A stretch of 64,000 nt of DNA, taken from assembly GCF_901000735.1 (NCBI RefSeq), contig NC_081548.1, positions 6,327,364-6,391,363 of the forward strand, given 5' to 3'. This document shows positions 48,252-59,767 of the stretch, piece by piece (positions within the stretch are counted from its first letter, which is position 1; the number at the start of each line of letters is the position of its first letter). Source of the DNA: Corylus avellana. Its lineage: Eukaryota > Streptophyta > Magnoliopsida > Fagales > Betulaceae. A model generated the notes under the pieces. It saw nothing but the letters and a program-made list of their open reading frames with translations, was not told where the DNA came from and searched no databases. Made by a program: the position numbers and the translations under genes.

Positions 48252-48746
48252 CCACACTTTCTAATAATTTTGTGGAGATGATTTGGCTATGGCATCAGAT
48301 ACTGAGATATTCCTCATTTCTTATGTTGTAACAAATATTTCCATCTTTGTTTTCTCAGAGTAATGTTTTCTAGTTCAAAATTTTCAATCTTTGTTCTAGC
48401 AATGTTTTCCAACTTCGTTGTGACACATGTAAACTTACAAAACACCATCGATTGTTATTCCTTTCTAGCTTTAATTAAATCCTACACCTTTTGTAGTGCA
48501 TATTGATGTTTGGATCCCTCGTGCTGTTTGTTTATTTGGCTTCGTTGATTTGCTATATTTATTAAGGATTATTCTCGGATCACTTGGGTGTATTTCTTAA
48601 AGAATAAAAATGATGTTTTCTCTTATTTTCAGACATTTCACAAAGTGATTCAAACACTGTTTCATACCTCCATTAAGATTGGTTGTTCCAATAATGGAAT
48701 ACGTTTATGATGGTCTTAGTTTGTATTTTAGTGAGCATGGCATTAT
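48252..48746 (+). mobile_element. Copia remnant (integrase end), beginning of right contig
   Basis: Equivalent to 31066-31560. It carries the same pre-integrase and integrase traces, such as 'YFLKNKNDVFSY'. It starts mid-element because the contig starts here. Confidence 0.7.
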
Positions 48747-49104
48747 TTTTTTTATAAGTAAACAAATTCATTAAAAGTGTAAGGGGCGCAACCCAAGTAC
48801 ACAGGATGTATTATGTATACAATAGAAAAACACCCATCAAGATCAAGAACGAGAAAATAGAGCAAAAAAATCTACAAAGCTAGAAATGTTGAAAAGGACG
48901 TTAACAAAGATTTACTCAAACAGTGATTTAAAAAACACAGTTGTAGCTCCAAACCCTTCCAAGGAAAAGGAGTACCATCATTACATGCAAGAAACCAACT
49001 TTAAAAGCGCAAAGTGGCTCAATCATGTGCTATTACTAGGTCCAAATACATGCGAAGATTGATGCGAGAAGCAACATTCAAGTTAACCGATGCCATGATA
49101 TTTT

Positions 49105-49609
49105 ATGAATAGTAGCAGTAATAACATTGAAGATGCTTACCTGAGTATGTTGTTGAGCCATGAACCTGCAGTTTTACAGTATTCTAGCCGGCAAACTTTA
49201 GCTCTCTTAAATAATAAGTATCACTCCACTATTATGGTGAACTTAGGCAAGATGTACTCCAGCAATCCCAATAATGTCTTCTGCATATGACAGTGGCCCC
49301 TTGTGCCATCTAAATCAAATAATGATAATGATCAATCTCAAGACCAAGACCAAGAAAGAAGGGAATCAGTTAGAAACACCAAAACTAACCGGAAGTGGCA
49401 GTAAATTTGCAAATTATTTCAGCAGTCCAAAAAGATTGCCAGGAAGATTAATAAAGATACATACCTGCTGCAAGAATATAAGAAAGTTTCACATTCGCTG
49501 CAAGCAAAAATTGCCACCATCAACCACGGATTCTCAAAGGCAGAAGCTATTACTTGCATGCAAATACTGGCCCTTGCTTTCCAAAATCATTGACTCCACC
49601 GTCCTATGA
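49105..49609 (+). other. Conserved segment of uncertain nature, right copy of unit 1
   Basis: Near-identical to 31918-32422, differing at a few bases. See that entry for the two possible readings. Confidence 0.3.
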
Positions 49610-49638
49610 TCAAATAAAGCCCATTAAAGAAAACAGTC

Positions 49639-49725
49639 TCATTTGTCCTTATTTAAGTACTTTTGATACAGGTCAAATGACATGTCAAACTCCCTCATTT
49701 TGCAGTACGTTTTAATAAGTACTTA
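49639..49725 (-). pseudogene. 3' end of PPR gene fused to gene X intron (right copy)
   Basis: Same junction as at 32541. The PPR tail ends in stop at 49639; homology to the full PPR gene stops at about 49725. Confidence 0.7.
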
Positions 49726-49794
49726 ACTATAAACCCCCAATTTATCTTCTTTTTTTCCCTTCAATATCAAAGAGTACAAAAATCAAAAGCTGAC

Positions 49795-51006
49795 CTCATC
49801 ATTTTCAAGCGTTCCAAACTGTCTTTTAGCATTGTATCCAACACATTGAAAACAGCATATGGATCTCTTTCATCATCAAAATCCTTTTGCTTTGAACACC
49901 AGTTTTGGGCTCTCAACTGGTATTGTTCACCCATAGCTGTCATGAGATTTTCAAAAGAAGAAGGCTGTAGATCCTCATTCCCGCAAGTCCTTCACATATG
50001 TGTTAAGAATCACAGAAGCCAATTACGCACACACAACGAAAAAAAAAAAAGAGAAAATTAAAACCAGTTAAAGAAAAATACATTTGTATGATGTTCAATG
50101 TTTTTTAAATCAACTGACAGATGGAATTATCAATATGCTTCTTTCTTCATTATTTTCCATATACAGTCCCACATATTAGTTAACCCAATTTTTGGTGCAG
50201 AGGTGACACCACCATACAGTCTTTTATCCCAAACCCAGATGAAGAACATGATTGTTACATATAAGAATTGTTGCAACTCACCATATGCTCTATTAAACCA
50301 AAAAGACTAGTCAAAATTACATTTGGAGCTCTTTAAAATTACTTATAAGTTATAACTCCTAGTTTCACCTAGTAAGGAACCAAATCCCTATAACACATTC
50401 ATAATCCATCCATCAACTGTGAGAATTATTTTCTGGGGTATCCCAACTATTCCATCATTTCATATAACATTTATGCAAGATAGAATCCATAATGAAGCTT
50501 GAACGAGAGAAAAAATCAAAGTTTCAAAATTTGAACTTCTCTGACTTCTCATAAGTTTTTGAATGAGTCGATAAGAAGCTTAAGGATTTTCTTTTCTTAC
50601 AATAAAAGTAAGAAAATAAGCAAAACATAGAAAAAAAATTAAAAATAATAATAATAGTAATAAAAAAAAAACTATATATATAGCACTACATTTAGTTTCT
50701 TAAAAAAAAAACGGAAGGAAATGAAAACAATATATACATGTATATAATTCATAGAAATTTTTCATTTTGGTTACCTTAGAAAAGAAGCATGGATATTGTT
50801 TTCGTCTTTATAATCAGTTTTCTCAGCAACCAACCAGAGTGTGAATAAAAAGAAGAGAGTTACCGGGAATTAGAATCAAAATTGGTCTTGCAGCAAAAAA
50901 TGTTGGCAAAGATTTGAGCAATGTCGTGCTTGAATGAGTCTACGGCTCGATTCAAATATCTAATAAGAACAATAGGGGAAGCCGATGACGACGATTCTCT
51001 AGAACA
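49795..51006 (-). pseudogene. Two exons of unrecognised gene X, truncated (right copy)
   Basis: Exons at 50864-51006 and 49795-49989 have the same splice sites, phases and lengths (143 and 195 nt) as the left copy. Only a few substitutions separate the two. No start codon and no 3' end. Confidence 0.5.
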
Positions 51007-51663
51007 TCAACAGAGACAAACACACGCACATCTCCCTCTCACACGTCCAAAGGAGTCCAAACTTTGTGCCTTTCCAATCCACAAAATATGGTTTATTCAT
51101 TATTGGTTGGTGGAGAGTTTCAAGGCAGCAGAAAAGCACGTCAATCATTCATTAAGCCTCACGTCCTCAACGTCCTCATCTACCGATTTTTCAGATTGGA
51201 CTAATCTGAAAGAGGAATCGACTCAACTCACCTCTCACATATGGTTTCTGTGATCAATTTTTTTTTAAGAAGTGTTCTTAGAGAATTGAGCTTTGTCAGA
51301 TCGCAAGACAATTGTATTTATGCTGAAGTTTTGCTTCTCCCCATTCCGATGAAAGACATTTTAATTTTTATCATGAAGTGAACCGTAACAATTGATAGAA
51401 AAATTTTCTAAGTATATACACACCAAACAAAACTTTACTTACAAGGCTGCATGTAGGAGGCTCAACAATCTCAGGAACAAATAAGTTCATCTAAGAGTTC
51501 GTCCAAAATCAAATACTCTAGAAGCTCTGGATTGGAAAGACGCAGAGATTTGGTGCGGGACGGGAAAAGAGTTCGTCGAAAATCAATTTATTTATTATTA
51601 TTTCTTTCATCATTTTAATTTTGAATTTAAAATTAAATGATTTTACACAATAAAAAATCAGAA

Positions 51664-51860
51664 GAGAAATGCTTCAATCTAATTAAAATTTAACATTTTG
51701 CCCATAAAAGTCTACATGGCAAGATGCCATATTATTATTATTATTATTTTTTCTTTTTGTAGAGAGAAAAAGACAAAACAAAAAGAAGATGATGTGATAT
51801 CTTGTTATATAGACTTTTATGGGCAAAATATAGAGTTTTTATTAGATTCTAACATATTTC
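51664..51860. mobile_element. MITE of the GAGAAATGC family (right copy)
   Basis: Equivalent to 34475-34674 with fewer ATT units in the core and a slightly changed right end ('aacatatttc'). Confidence 0.75.
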
Positions 51861-51892
51861 AAATTAAAATGGGACTACCACCTAAGATTTAT

Positions 51893-52285
51893 GAGGAATG
51901 ATAGGGACCCAACTTTTTTGCCCAACAAAAGTCCAACTTTTGCCTTATTTATTTTTTAAAAATAAAATAAAATAAAAAATGGAAAAAATGTTTGAAGCAA
52001 CCCTATCTATTTTTTGTCTTTCTTTTATTTGGTATTTTTTTAAAAATGAAAAATGGTATTTTTCATCATTATGAAAAAAAAATTTAATCATTATAAAAAT
52101 GACATCATTATGAAAAAAATACCATTTTTCATTTTAAAAAAAATACTAAATAAAAGAAAGGCCAAAAATAGATAGGGTTGCTTCAGACATTTTTCCCATT
52201 TTTCATTTTTTTTTTTTTAGAAAAAAAATAAAGGGTAAAAGTTGGACTTTTGTTGGACAAAAAAGTTGAGCCTTTAGCATTTCTC
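51893..52285. mobile_element. 393-bp MITE with 9-bp target duplication, absent from the left copy
   Basis: Flanked by the direct repeat AAGATTTAT (51884-51892 and 52286-52294). The empty site with a single AAGATTTAT is at 34698-34706. Ends are 'gaggaatgatagg' and the complement-like 'cctttagcatttctc'. Long arms fold back ('cccaacaaaagtccaacttt' with 'aaagttggacttttgttgg'). A 9-bp duplication is the signature of Mutator-type transposition. No coding sequence. Confidence 0.9.
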
Positions 52286-52488
52286 AAGATTTATATGGCT
52301 AAAACATAGACTTTTTAATGCAATCAAACAATATCTATCGAGGTTTTATTAGATTCTAGAATATCTTTTAGTGTTTGATTGAAACTCTAATTGCCTTTGA
52401 AACTTGTATAAATACATTGATCCTCGCCTATTTTAACATCAATGTGATCTGAAAGTGATCCCCACCCTTGTATAAATATTGCCGTCAA

Positions 52489-53606
52489 ATGGGATTTGAA
52501 ACGATGCCGGTAGGATTTTGATTTCACCCAACTGTTGAAGAGATTTTTATGTTTCTTCGAATGAAGGTAAAAGGGAGAGGCATTGCCTCAGAGGTGGGTG
52601 AGTTCGATATCTATGGGAACAGGGAACCATGGATTATATTTGATCCAACGGTGAAAAAACAATTCTTCGTCTTTACAAAGTTGAAGAAGAAGAGCAAGTC
52701 AAGGAGGGATAGAGTAGTTGGGTGCGGCACTTGGAAGAACGAAGACACTCAAGAAGTTCGTGATCCTAAAAACAACAAACTCATTGGAATCAAGAAATCT
52801 TTTGTCTTCAAATATACAAAGAACAAGGCCAAAAGTACTGACTGCAATGGCCACTGGATCATGAAGGACTTTTCTCTTCGAGACTACTCAAAAGTGGAAG
52901 ATGTATGTATATATATATATAATCCTAATCTCTCGTGAATTTCTTTTTCCTTTAAATTTGAGATTTTCAAATTCATAAATCTCGGGCTTCTTAGGGTCTA
53001 GAAGAAGCCATGTTTCAGCATTTAATGAGGAAGTTACTAAACCTATGTTTCTAACTTCCTCATTAAATTTCGGTTGAGATTTATGAATTTGAGAATAGAT
53101 CTATTCTAGTGAATTCTAGGAGATCTCAATCTGTTTTTATTTGGTTTGTATAGTTGGTTTGTTATATTTAATTAGATTTATTAATTATTGTTTTTTGTTT
53201 TGTGTATCTTGTATGCATGCAGTTTGATGAGTACGTCATTTGTAAAATTAGAAACAAAGACTTGGATAAAATGAAACATCCAATCAGAAACTTTCAACAC
53301 CATGCCCAACCATCCAATAATCAACAAGTTGCAGTCCTGGAGCCCAACGAAATACACCAAAACAATGGTGAGATCAAGAGAAACCTAAGCCCCGGAGAAG
53401 AAAATATTGACATTGTTGCCCAGCAGACGAACCCTATTGCTGCTGTGCCTGTGTCATCGTCTTTAGCAGAATTTTATGCAACAACATCCCCACCATTACT
53501 TACGGAGTTTGAAGGTGATGAGTTTCGTGCAATTTATGATGAGATTAGAGCAATTTGTGATGATCAACAACCCCCTACGTATACGTGCGATGGTGCTATC
53601 AGCTAG
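52489..53606 (+). pseudogene. NAC-domain gene copy D, stop at codon 11
   Basis: Exons are 52489-52902 and 53223-53606. It has the same TGA (52519-52521) and the same 'KGRGIASEVGEF' indel pair as copy B, so the damage predates the separation of B and D. It differs from B by a handful of residues, for example 'NEDTQE' for 'NEHTQE'. An in-frame ATG at 52549 would omit subdomain A. It is probably the other allele of B. Confidence 0.88.
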
Positions 53607-55237
53607 TTCATGCCCTTGGATTTGAAGATTTTTCCACTTGTATTGGAGTTTTGTTGTCGTAGGATATTTTGTATTATTAATTCTTTCATTTGTTCATGTA
53701 AGGATTACTTCATTTATATTTGTTTACATTTATGCCTCAATGTAATTACAATCCTGAGTCAAGCTAATGTTTCAAGTTGATGAATTTGTAAACCACCGAA
53801 GGTTCTTTTTTTTTTTTTTTTTTGTTAATATCCTTTTAAATCCAGTGTATCATTCAATTCATAAATTAATTGTTCTTCTACTGACTTTTACTGATGCACT
53901 TCCAGCTTTTCATATTGAAACAATAGGAAGTGATTGTTCTCCTGTTCATTGAAGCTCTCTGTATTTGTAGGAGGATCAGAGGATGTTGTTGCCAAAGGTT
54001 AGATCCTATATATATACCCTCTTTTATCTTCTTTGGCTTTTTCATTTTTTATTTTTTGCCTAGGCCTTAATCTTCTTATCAACCAATAGAGAACATATCA
54101 TATATACACACATTGTACTACCCTCAATAAGTTTTATAAGACGGAATATTGATCTCTTGAAACAACTGTATTTGCATATAGTTCATTGTCTGTTCTTTTC
54201 ATATAAGCAATTACATCAAAGAGTGGGAAAAGATCAAAATGTTAGATAGGTGCAGAATAGTAACAAAAATCGCACCATCTTCCTGTTTTTTTACATATTA
54301 CCTACAATTCTGAATAAATAAATAAATAAAGGAGTGAATAGATTTTTTCACTAATTAATGAAAAATATTGATCAAATTTTAAGTGAACAATTAAAAGAGC
54401 AACAATAGTCCTTTTTTGTATAGCCATGCTCTGAAGCTTCAACATCTCTTTATGGCTCATCAAAGAATTAGAGATCAATGGAGACACAAATGTTATCTTT
54501 GCTATTTGAAAATGCAGACATAAAGGCAATAACAATCCATAATCACAACCTCAGAAACAATGACTTTTGTATCATTTATATTGCTGTGATTACCATCTCT
54601 ACAAAAAGTAAGAGCACTAGAGAGCTGCAGTGTTAATGAGTGCCATATCCCTACTAGCAATACCAATGTAAGAGAAAAAAAAATAGATCTCTTTCTGAAG
54701 GCTATACATTTTCTCACAAAGATTTCATCAAACACATGACGGGATAGCTTGAACATTCACAACCAGCAGCAACTCAAATCAAACACATTGTACTGGTTCT
54801 TTTGGCACCTAAATGCTGCAGCAAAAACAAATTCGAGAATTTTAACAAACAAAACCAGCTACACACAAAGGGGAAAAGAAAAAAATCCATTCTTGTCTAT
54901 GGATCTGAAGGTGGGGTCAATTCCATAGATTGTGGCAAGGGTGTCGATGATTGTTGATGAGGAAGAAATCCCTGGCAAACGAAAAAGCTTTAAAGACGTT
55001 TTCTTTTGTTCAGAGAAACAGGGAAACAAATCCATCAACGCATGCCAATGTCACGTCCTGCAGAGAAAAGTCATTCCATATCAGCGTTCTTTTTTTTTTT
55101 TTTTTTTTTTTTTTCGTTTTATATGAGATAATTTATATACTTTACTTGTTAATTTTATATTTTATATAATATAATTTATATTTATACTTTACTTAATACG
55201 TGTTAACGTTAAGTATATGATGTATATCATTTACTAA
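53607..55237. other. 3' flank of NAC copy D and empty Harbinger site
   Basis: It holds the 27-nt exon-like block (53971-53997), the anonymous minus-strand block (54302-55020) and a poly-T run (55089-55114). It ends at the TAA (55235-55237) that is the unoccupied target of the Harbinger element. No gene. Confidence 0.6.
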
Positions 55238-56157
55238 GTAGTTTAAGTTAGTAAATTATTAATTTTGAATGATAAATATTAAATTGTTAATACTTATGAT
55301 TATATTTAAAGTAAGATTCTAGAGTATAAATAAACACATTATTGATTTTAATTTTTAATATTATTATAGTAATAGCTTAATTTTAGATTACATGAATCAC
55401 TTTGTAATATATCTAATGATAATACATTAATACGTAGATCATATGATAATTATATAATTTATATGGTATTATCTATCAAATAAATAAATAACTAAATAAG
55501 AAGTAATGAAGTATCAAATATGAATCATATGATAAATTGATAATATAGATATAAATATATATCTAAAGAGCCATAAATGGGTCGGTTTGAGCAAACTTTG
55601 AGCCGAGCTAACGAGCCATAAATGAGCCGGGTGGATTGGGTTCACGAGCCCTAATCGAGTCGGATGAGCCGGGCTAATCAAGTGTTAAACGAGTCGAGCG
55701 AATAGGGCTAATCGAGCCATAAATAGGTCAAGCTCACGAGCTATGTGGATTAGATGTAAAATTAATTCACATTTAATTTTACATTTAATCCATGTGAATT
55801 ACATGGATTAATTTTACATTTATCCAAAATTTTACATATATATATATATATATATATAAATCTATTGTTGCTAGAAGTCTAGAGGTATAAGGTACACGTC
55901 ATCATTGATTGAAATAGTATTTTTTTTGTTTTTTTTGTTTTTTGAGTAGGATTGAAATAGTAATTAGTGTTTGATTCAAACTCAACTAATGCTCTTTGAA
56001 ACTTGTATAAATACATCCTCGATTGACTATTTTCACATTACCATACTTTTCACATCGATCAACAGAAAGATAACTGACGTCAACGTCTTTGGTCTTACAG
56101 CATCATCGCCGGCTGATCACCCTTTTTGTTGTACGTTTTTTTTCTGAAAGTGTTGAA
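55238..56157. other. Upstream region of NAC copy E
   Basis: Equivalent to 40065-40982, including the GAGCC-type repeat block at 55568-55743, the AT microsatellite, a TATAAATAC at 56005-56013 and TGACGTCA at 56075-56082. Confidence 0.6.
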
Positions 56158-57218
56158 ATGAGATTTCAAATGCTGGTAGGATTTCGATTTCACCCGACTG
56201 TTGAAGAGATTTTTATGTTTCTTCGAATGAAGGTGAATGGAGAGACGTTGCCTCACGACGAGGTGGGTGAGTTTGATATCTATGGGAACCGGGAGCCATG
56301 GATTATATTCGATCCCACGGTGAAAAAACAATTCTTCGTCTTTACGAAGTTGAAGAAGAAGAGCAAGTCAAGGAGGGATAGAGTTGTTGGGTGTGGCACT
56401 TGGAAGATCGAACACACTCAAGAAATTCGTGATCTTAAAAACAACAAACTCATTGGAATCAAGAAATCTTGTCTTCAAATATACAAAGAACAAGGCCAAA
56501 GGTACTAACCGCAATGGCCACTGGATCATGAAGGAGTTTTCTTGTCGAGACTACTCAAAGGTGGAAGATGTAAGTATATATATAATCCCAATCTCTCGTG
56601 AATTTCCTTTTTTTTTTTTTAATTTGAGATTCTTAAATTCATAAATCTCAGGGTTCTTAGGGTCTAAAATAAGTCATGTTTATTAAACCTATGTTTTTAG
56701 CTTCCTCGATCATTAAATTTCGGATTTATGAATTTAAGAATAGAAAATTCTAGGGGATATCAATCCGTTTTTATTTGGTTTGTTATATTTAATTAGATTT
56801 ATTAATAACTTTTTTTTGTGTGTATCTTGCATGCATACAGTTTGATGAGTACGTCATTTGTAAAATCAGAAACAAAGACTTGGATAAAATGAAATATCCA
56901 ATCAGAAACTTTCAACACCATGCCCAACCATCCAATAATCAACAAGTTGCAGTCGTGGAGCCCAACGAAATACACCAAAACAATGGTGAGATCAAGAGAA
57001 ATCTGAGCCCTGGAGAAGAAAATATTGTTGCCCAGCAGACGTACCCTATTGCTGCTGTGCCTGTGTCATCATCTTCAGTAGAATTTTACGCAACAACATC
57101 TCCACCATTACTTACGGTGTTTGAAGATGATGAGTTTCGTGCAATTTATGATGAGATTAGTGCAATTTGTGATGATCAACAACCCCCCACGTATACGTGC
57201 GATGGTGCTAGCAGCTAG
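56158..57218 (+). pseudogene. NAC-domain gene copy E, 2-nt frameshift in exon 1
   Basis: Exons by homology are 56158-56569 and 56841-57218. Exon 1 lacks two T at 56470/56471 ('aaatcttgtc' versus 'aaatcttttgtc' in copy C), so after 'LIGIKKS' the frame changes and stops within 15 codons. It also has Arg for Gly at residue 2 and Leu for Pro in 'MPVGF'. Exon 2 is intact and near-identical to that of C. The NAC domain is cut in subdomain D, so the product would lack D and E. It is probably the broken allele of C. Confidence 0.88.
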
Positions 57219-59767
57219 CTCATGCCCTTGGATTTGAAGATTTTTCCACTTGTATTGGAGTTTTGGTGTCGTAGGATATTTTGTATTATTAATTATTTCA
57301 TTTGTTCATGTAAGGATTACTTCATTTATATTTGTTTACATTTATGCCTCAATGTAATTACAATCCTGAGTCAAGCTAATGTTTCAAGTTGATGAATTTG
57401 TAAACCACCTAAGGTTTTTTTTTATTTTTATTTTATTTTTTTAATATCCTTTTAAATCCAGTGTATCATCCAATTCATAAATTAATTGTTCTTCTACTGA
57501 CTTTTACTAATGCACTTCCAGCTTTTCATATTGAAACAATAGGAAGTGATTGTTCTGCTGTTCATTGAAGTTCTCTGTGTTTGTAGGAGGATCAGAGGAT
57601 GTTGTTGCCAAAGGTTAGATCCTATATATATACCCTCTTTTATCTTCTTTGGCTTTTTCATTTTTTATTTTTTGCCTAGGCCATAATCTTCTTATCAACC
57701 AATAGATAACATATCATATATACACACATTGTACTACACAAAGTTCTGGTGTACTACCCTCGAGAAGTTTTATAAGACGGATTGATCTATTGAAACAACT
57801 GTATATGCATATAGTTGATTGTTTGTTGCTTTCAGATAAGCGATTACATATCAAAGAGTGGGAAAAGATCAAAATGTTACATAGGTGCAGAACAGTAACA
57901 AAAATCGCACCATCTTTCTGTTCTTTACATATTACCTACAATTCTGAATAAATAAATAAATAAAGGAGTGAATACATTCTTTCACTAATGAACAATATTG
58001 ATCAAATTTTAAGTGAACAATTAAAAGAGCAACAATAGTCCTTTCTTGTATGGCCACGCTCTGAAGCTTCAACATCTCTTTATGGCTCCTGATCATACAT
58101 ATCAAACAATTAGAGATCAATGGAGACACAAATGTTATCTTTGCTATTTGGAAATGCAGACATAAATGCAATAACAATCCGGAATTACAACCTCAGAAGC
58201 AATGACTTTTGTATCATTTATATTGCTGTGATTACCATCTCTACAAAAAGTAAGAACACTAGAGAGCTGCAGTGTCAATGAGTGCCATATCCCTACTAGC
58301 AATACCAATGTGAGAGAGGAAAAAAAATAGATCTCTTTCTGAAGGCTATACATTTTCTCACAAAGATTTCATCAAACACATGGGATAGCTTGAACATTCA
58401 CAACCAGCAGCAACTCAAATCAAACACATTGTACTGGTTCTTTTGGCACCTAAATGCTGCAGCAAAAACAAATTCGAGAATGTTAACAAACAGAACCAAC
58501 TACACACAAAGGGGAAAAGACAAAAAGGAAAAAGAAAATTATAAACAGCTGAGAAAACAAATTTCAGGTTTGCTTTTATTCTCTTTTCTCTTTTTTCAAT
58601 GGGGTTAATGGAGCAAAGCTTAGTATTTACCGCTAATCTACAAGAGTCCAGTTCGGCCGCTTACCAAATTGCAGCCATTTTCCATTTCTTTCCTCCATTT
58701 TTTTTTTCCAAAACTTAAAAAAAAGAAATTTCAAAGTCCAAATTTCACAATGTCTTTCAATTGAGCACCCATTCTTGTCTATGGATCTGAAGGTGGGGTC
58801 AATTTCATAGATTGTGGCAAGGGTGTCGATGATTGTTGATGAGGAAGAAATCCCTGGCAAACGAAAAGCTTTAAAGACGTTTTCTTTTGTTCAGAGAAAC
58901 AGGGAAACAAATCCATCAACGCATGCCAACGTCACGTCCTGCAGAGAAAGATCATTCCATATCAGCATTCTTTTTTTTTTTTTCTTTTCTTTTAATATGA
59001 TGTTCACTGCCGTGTCAGTGTGTAGTGTAAGCCTCCCTTTGTAATTCTCTGTGTAACCGTAGCATTTCTCTTCATATAAAGAGAGTGATCTGGGTTGCTA
59101 CTTGCACGATTTTTTAGAGATTTTTTGCATCTTTTCTCATCCCTACAGCCACAGTCACATCTAGCCATTACCGCTGACAGGATTGTTTTTTATCATCAAG
59201 AGATTTCCCAACTCCACTGTCGATTATTCCAGCATGATGACCATGTGACAGAATGGAGACCGGCGGCTGAACATTTGACTAGTGCAAGATGGCAGCACTT
59301 GGAGAACTCAAGGAATAGGTGAAAAACTACAATTTTTTTATAGGGCTGATGAAAAATGTAAACGACAGGTCACTTTAGAGGACTAGTGAAAACAACAGGT
59401 CATCGTAGGGAGTTTTGATCCTATGTACCTACGCTGTCAATAAGAATATAAGATACTTTATTATGTACAATATTTAGTCATCTACTTTCGAGCTATTTGA
59501 CATTTTATTTTTGAGCCTATTTGTTGCGTATTGGAGCTAGGGTTTGGCTTGGGTCCAATTTAGACCCTTAGGATTGGGATATGCGTCCCAAAATAGAACA
59601 AAAAGGGGCATGTGACTGACTCCCAATGGATCTAATTCCAACTGAAATTCCTGAATCCTTTGTTGCTATTTGGTTGCTGTTTGTATCTCATCACAAGACC
59701 TCAAAAAATGATAAAAGGGGATAGAAAGTCAAATGACCTCCTCCAGCGAAAACCCAACACTCCAAAT
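57219..59767. other. 3' flank of NAC copy E
   Basis: Equivalent to 42043-44596, with the exon-like block at 57587-57613 and the anonymous minus-strand block at 57932-58930. No gene. Confidence 0.55.

Noticed and set aside
48113..48331. Open frame running across the 100-N gap
   Set aside because: It is a translation of unknown bases and joins two contigs whose order is doubtful.
51893..52285. Foldback element as a microRNA precursor
   Set aside because: The long hairpin is explained by terminal inverted repeats with a 9-bp target duplication; no expression evidence is available.
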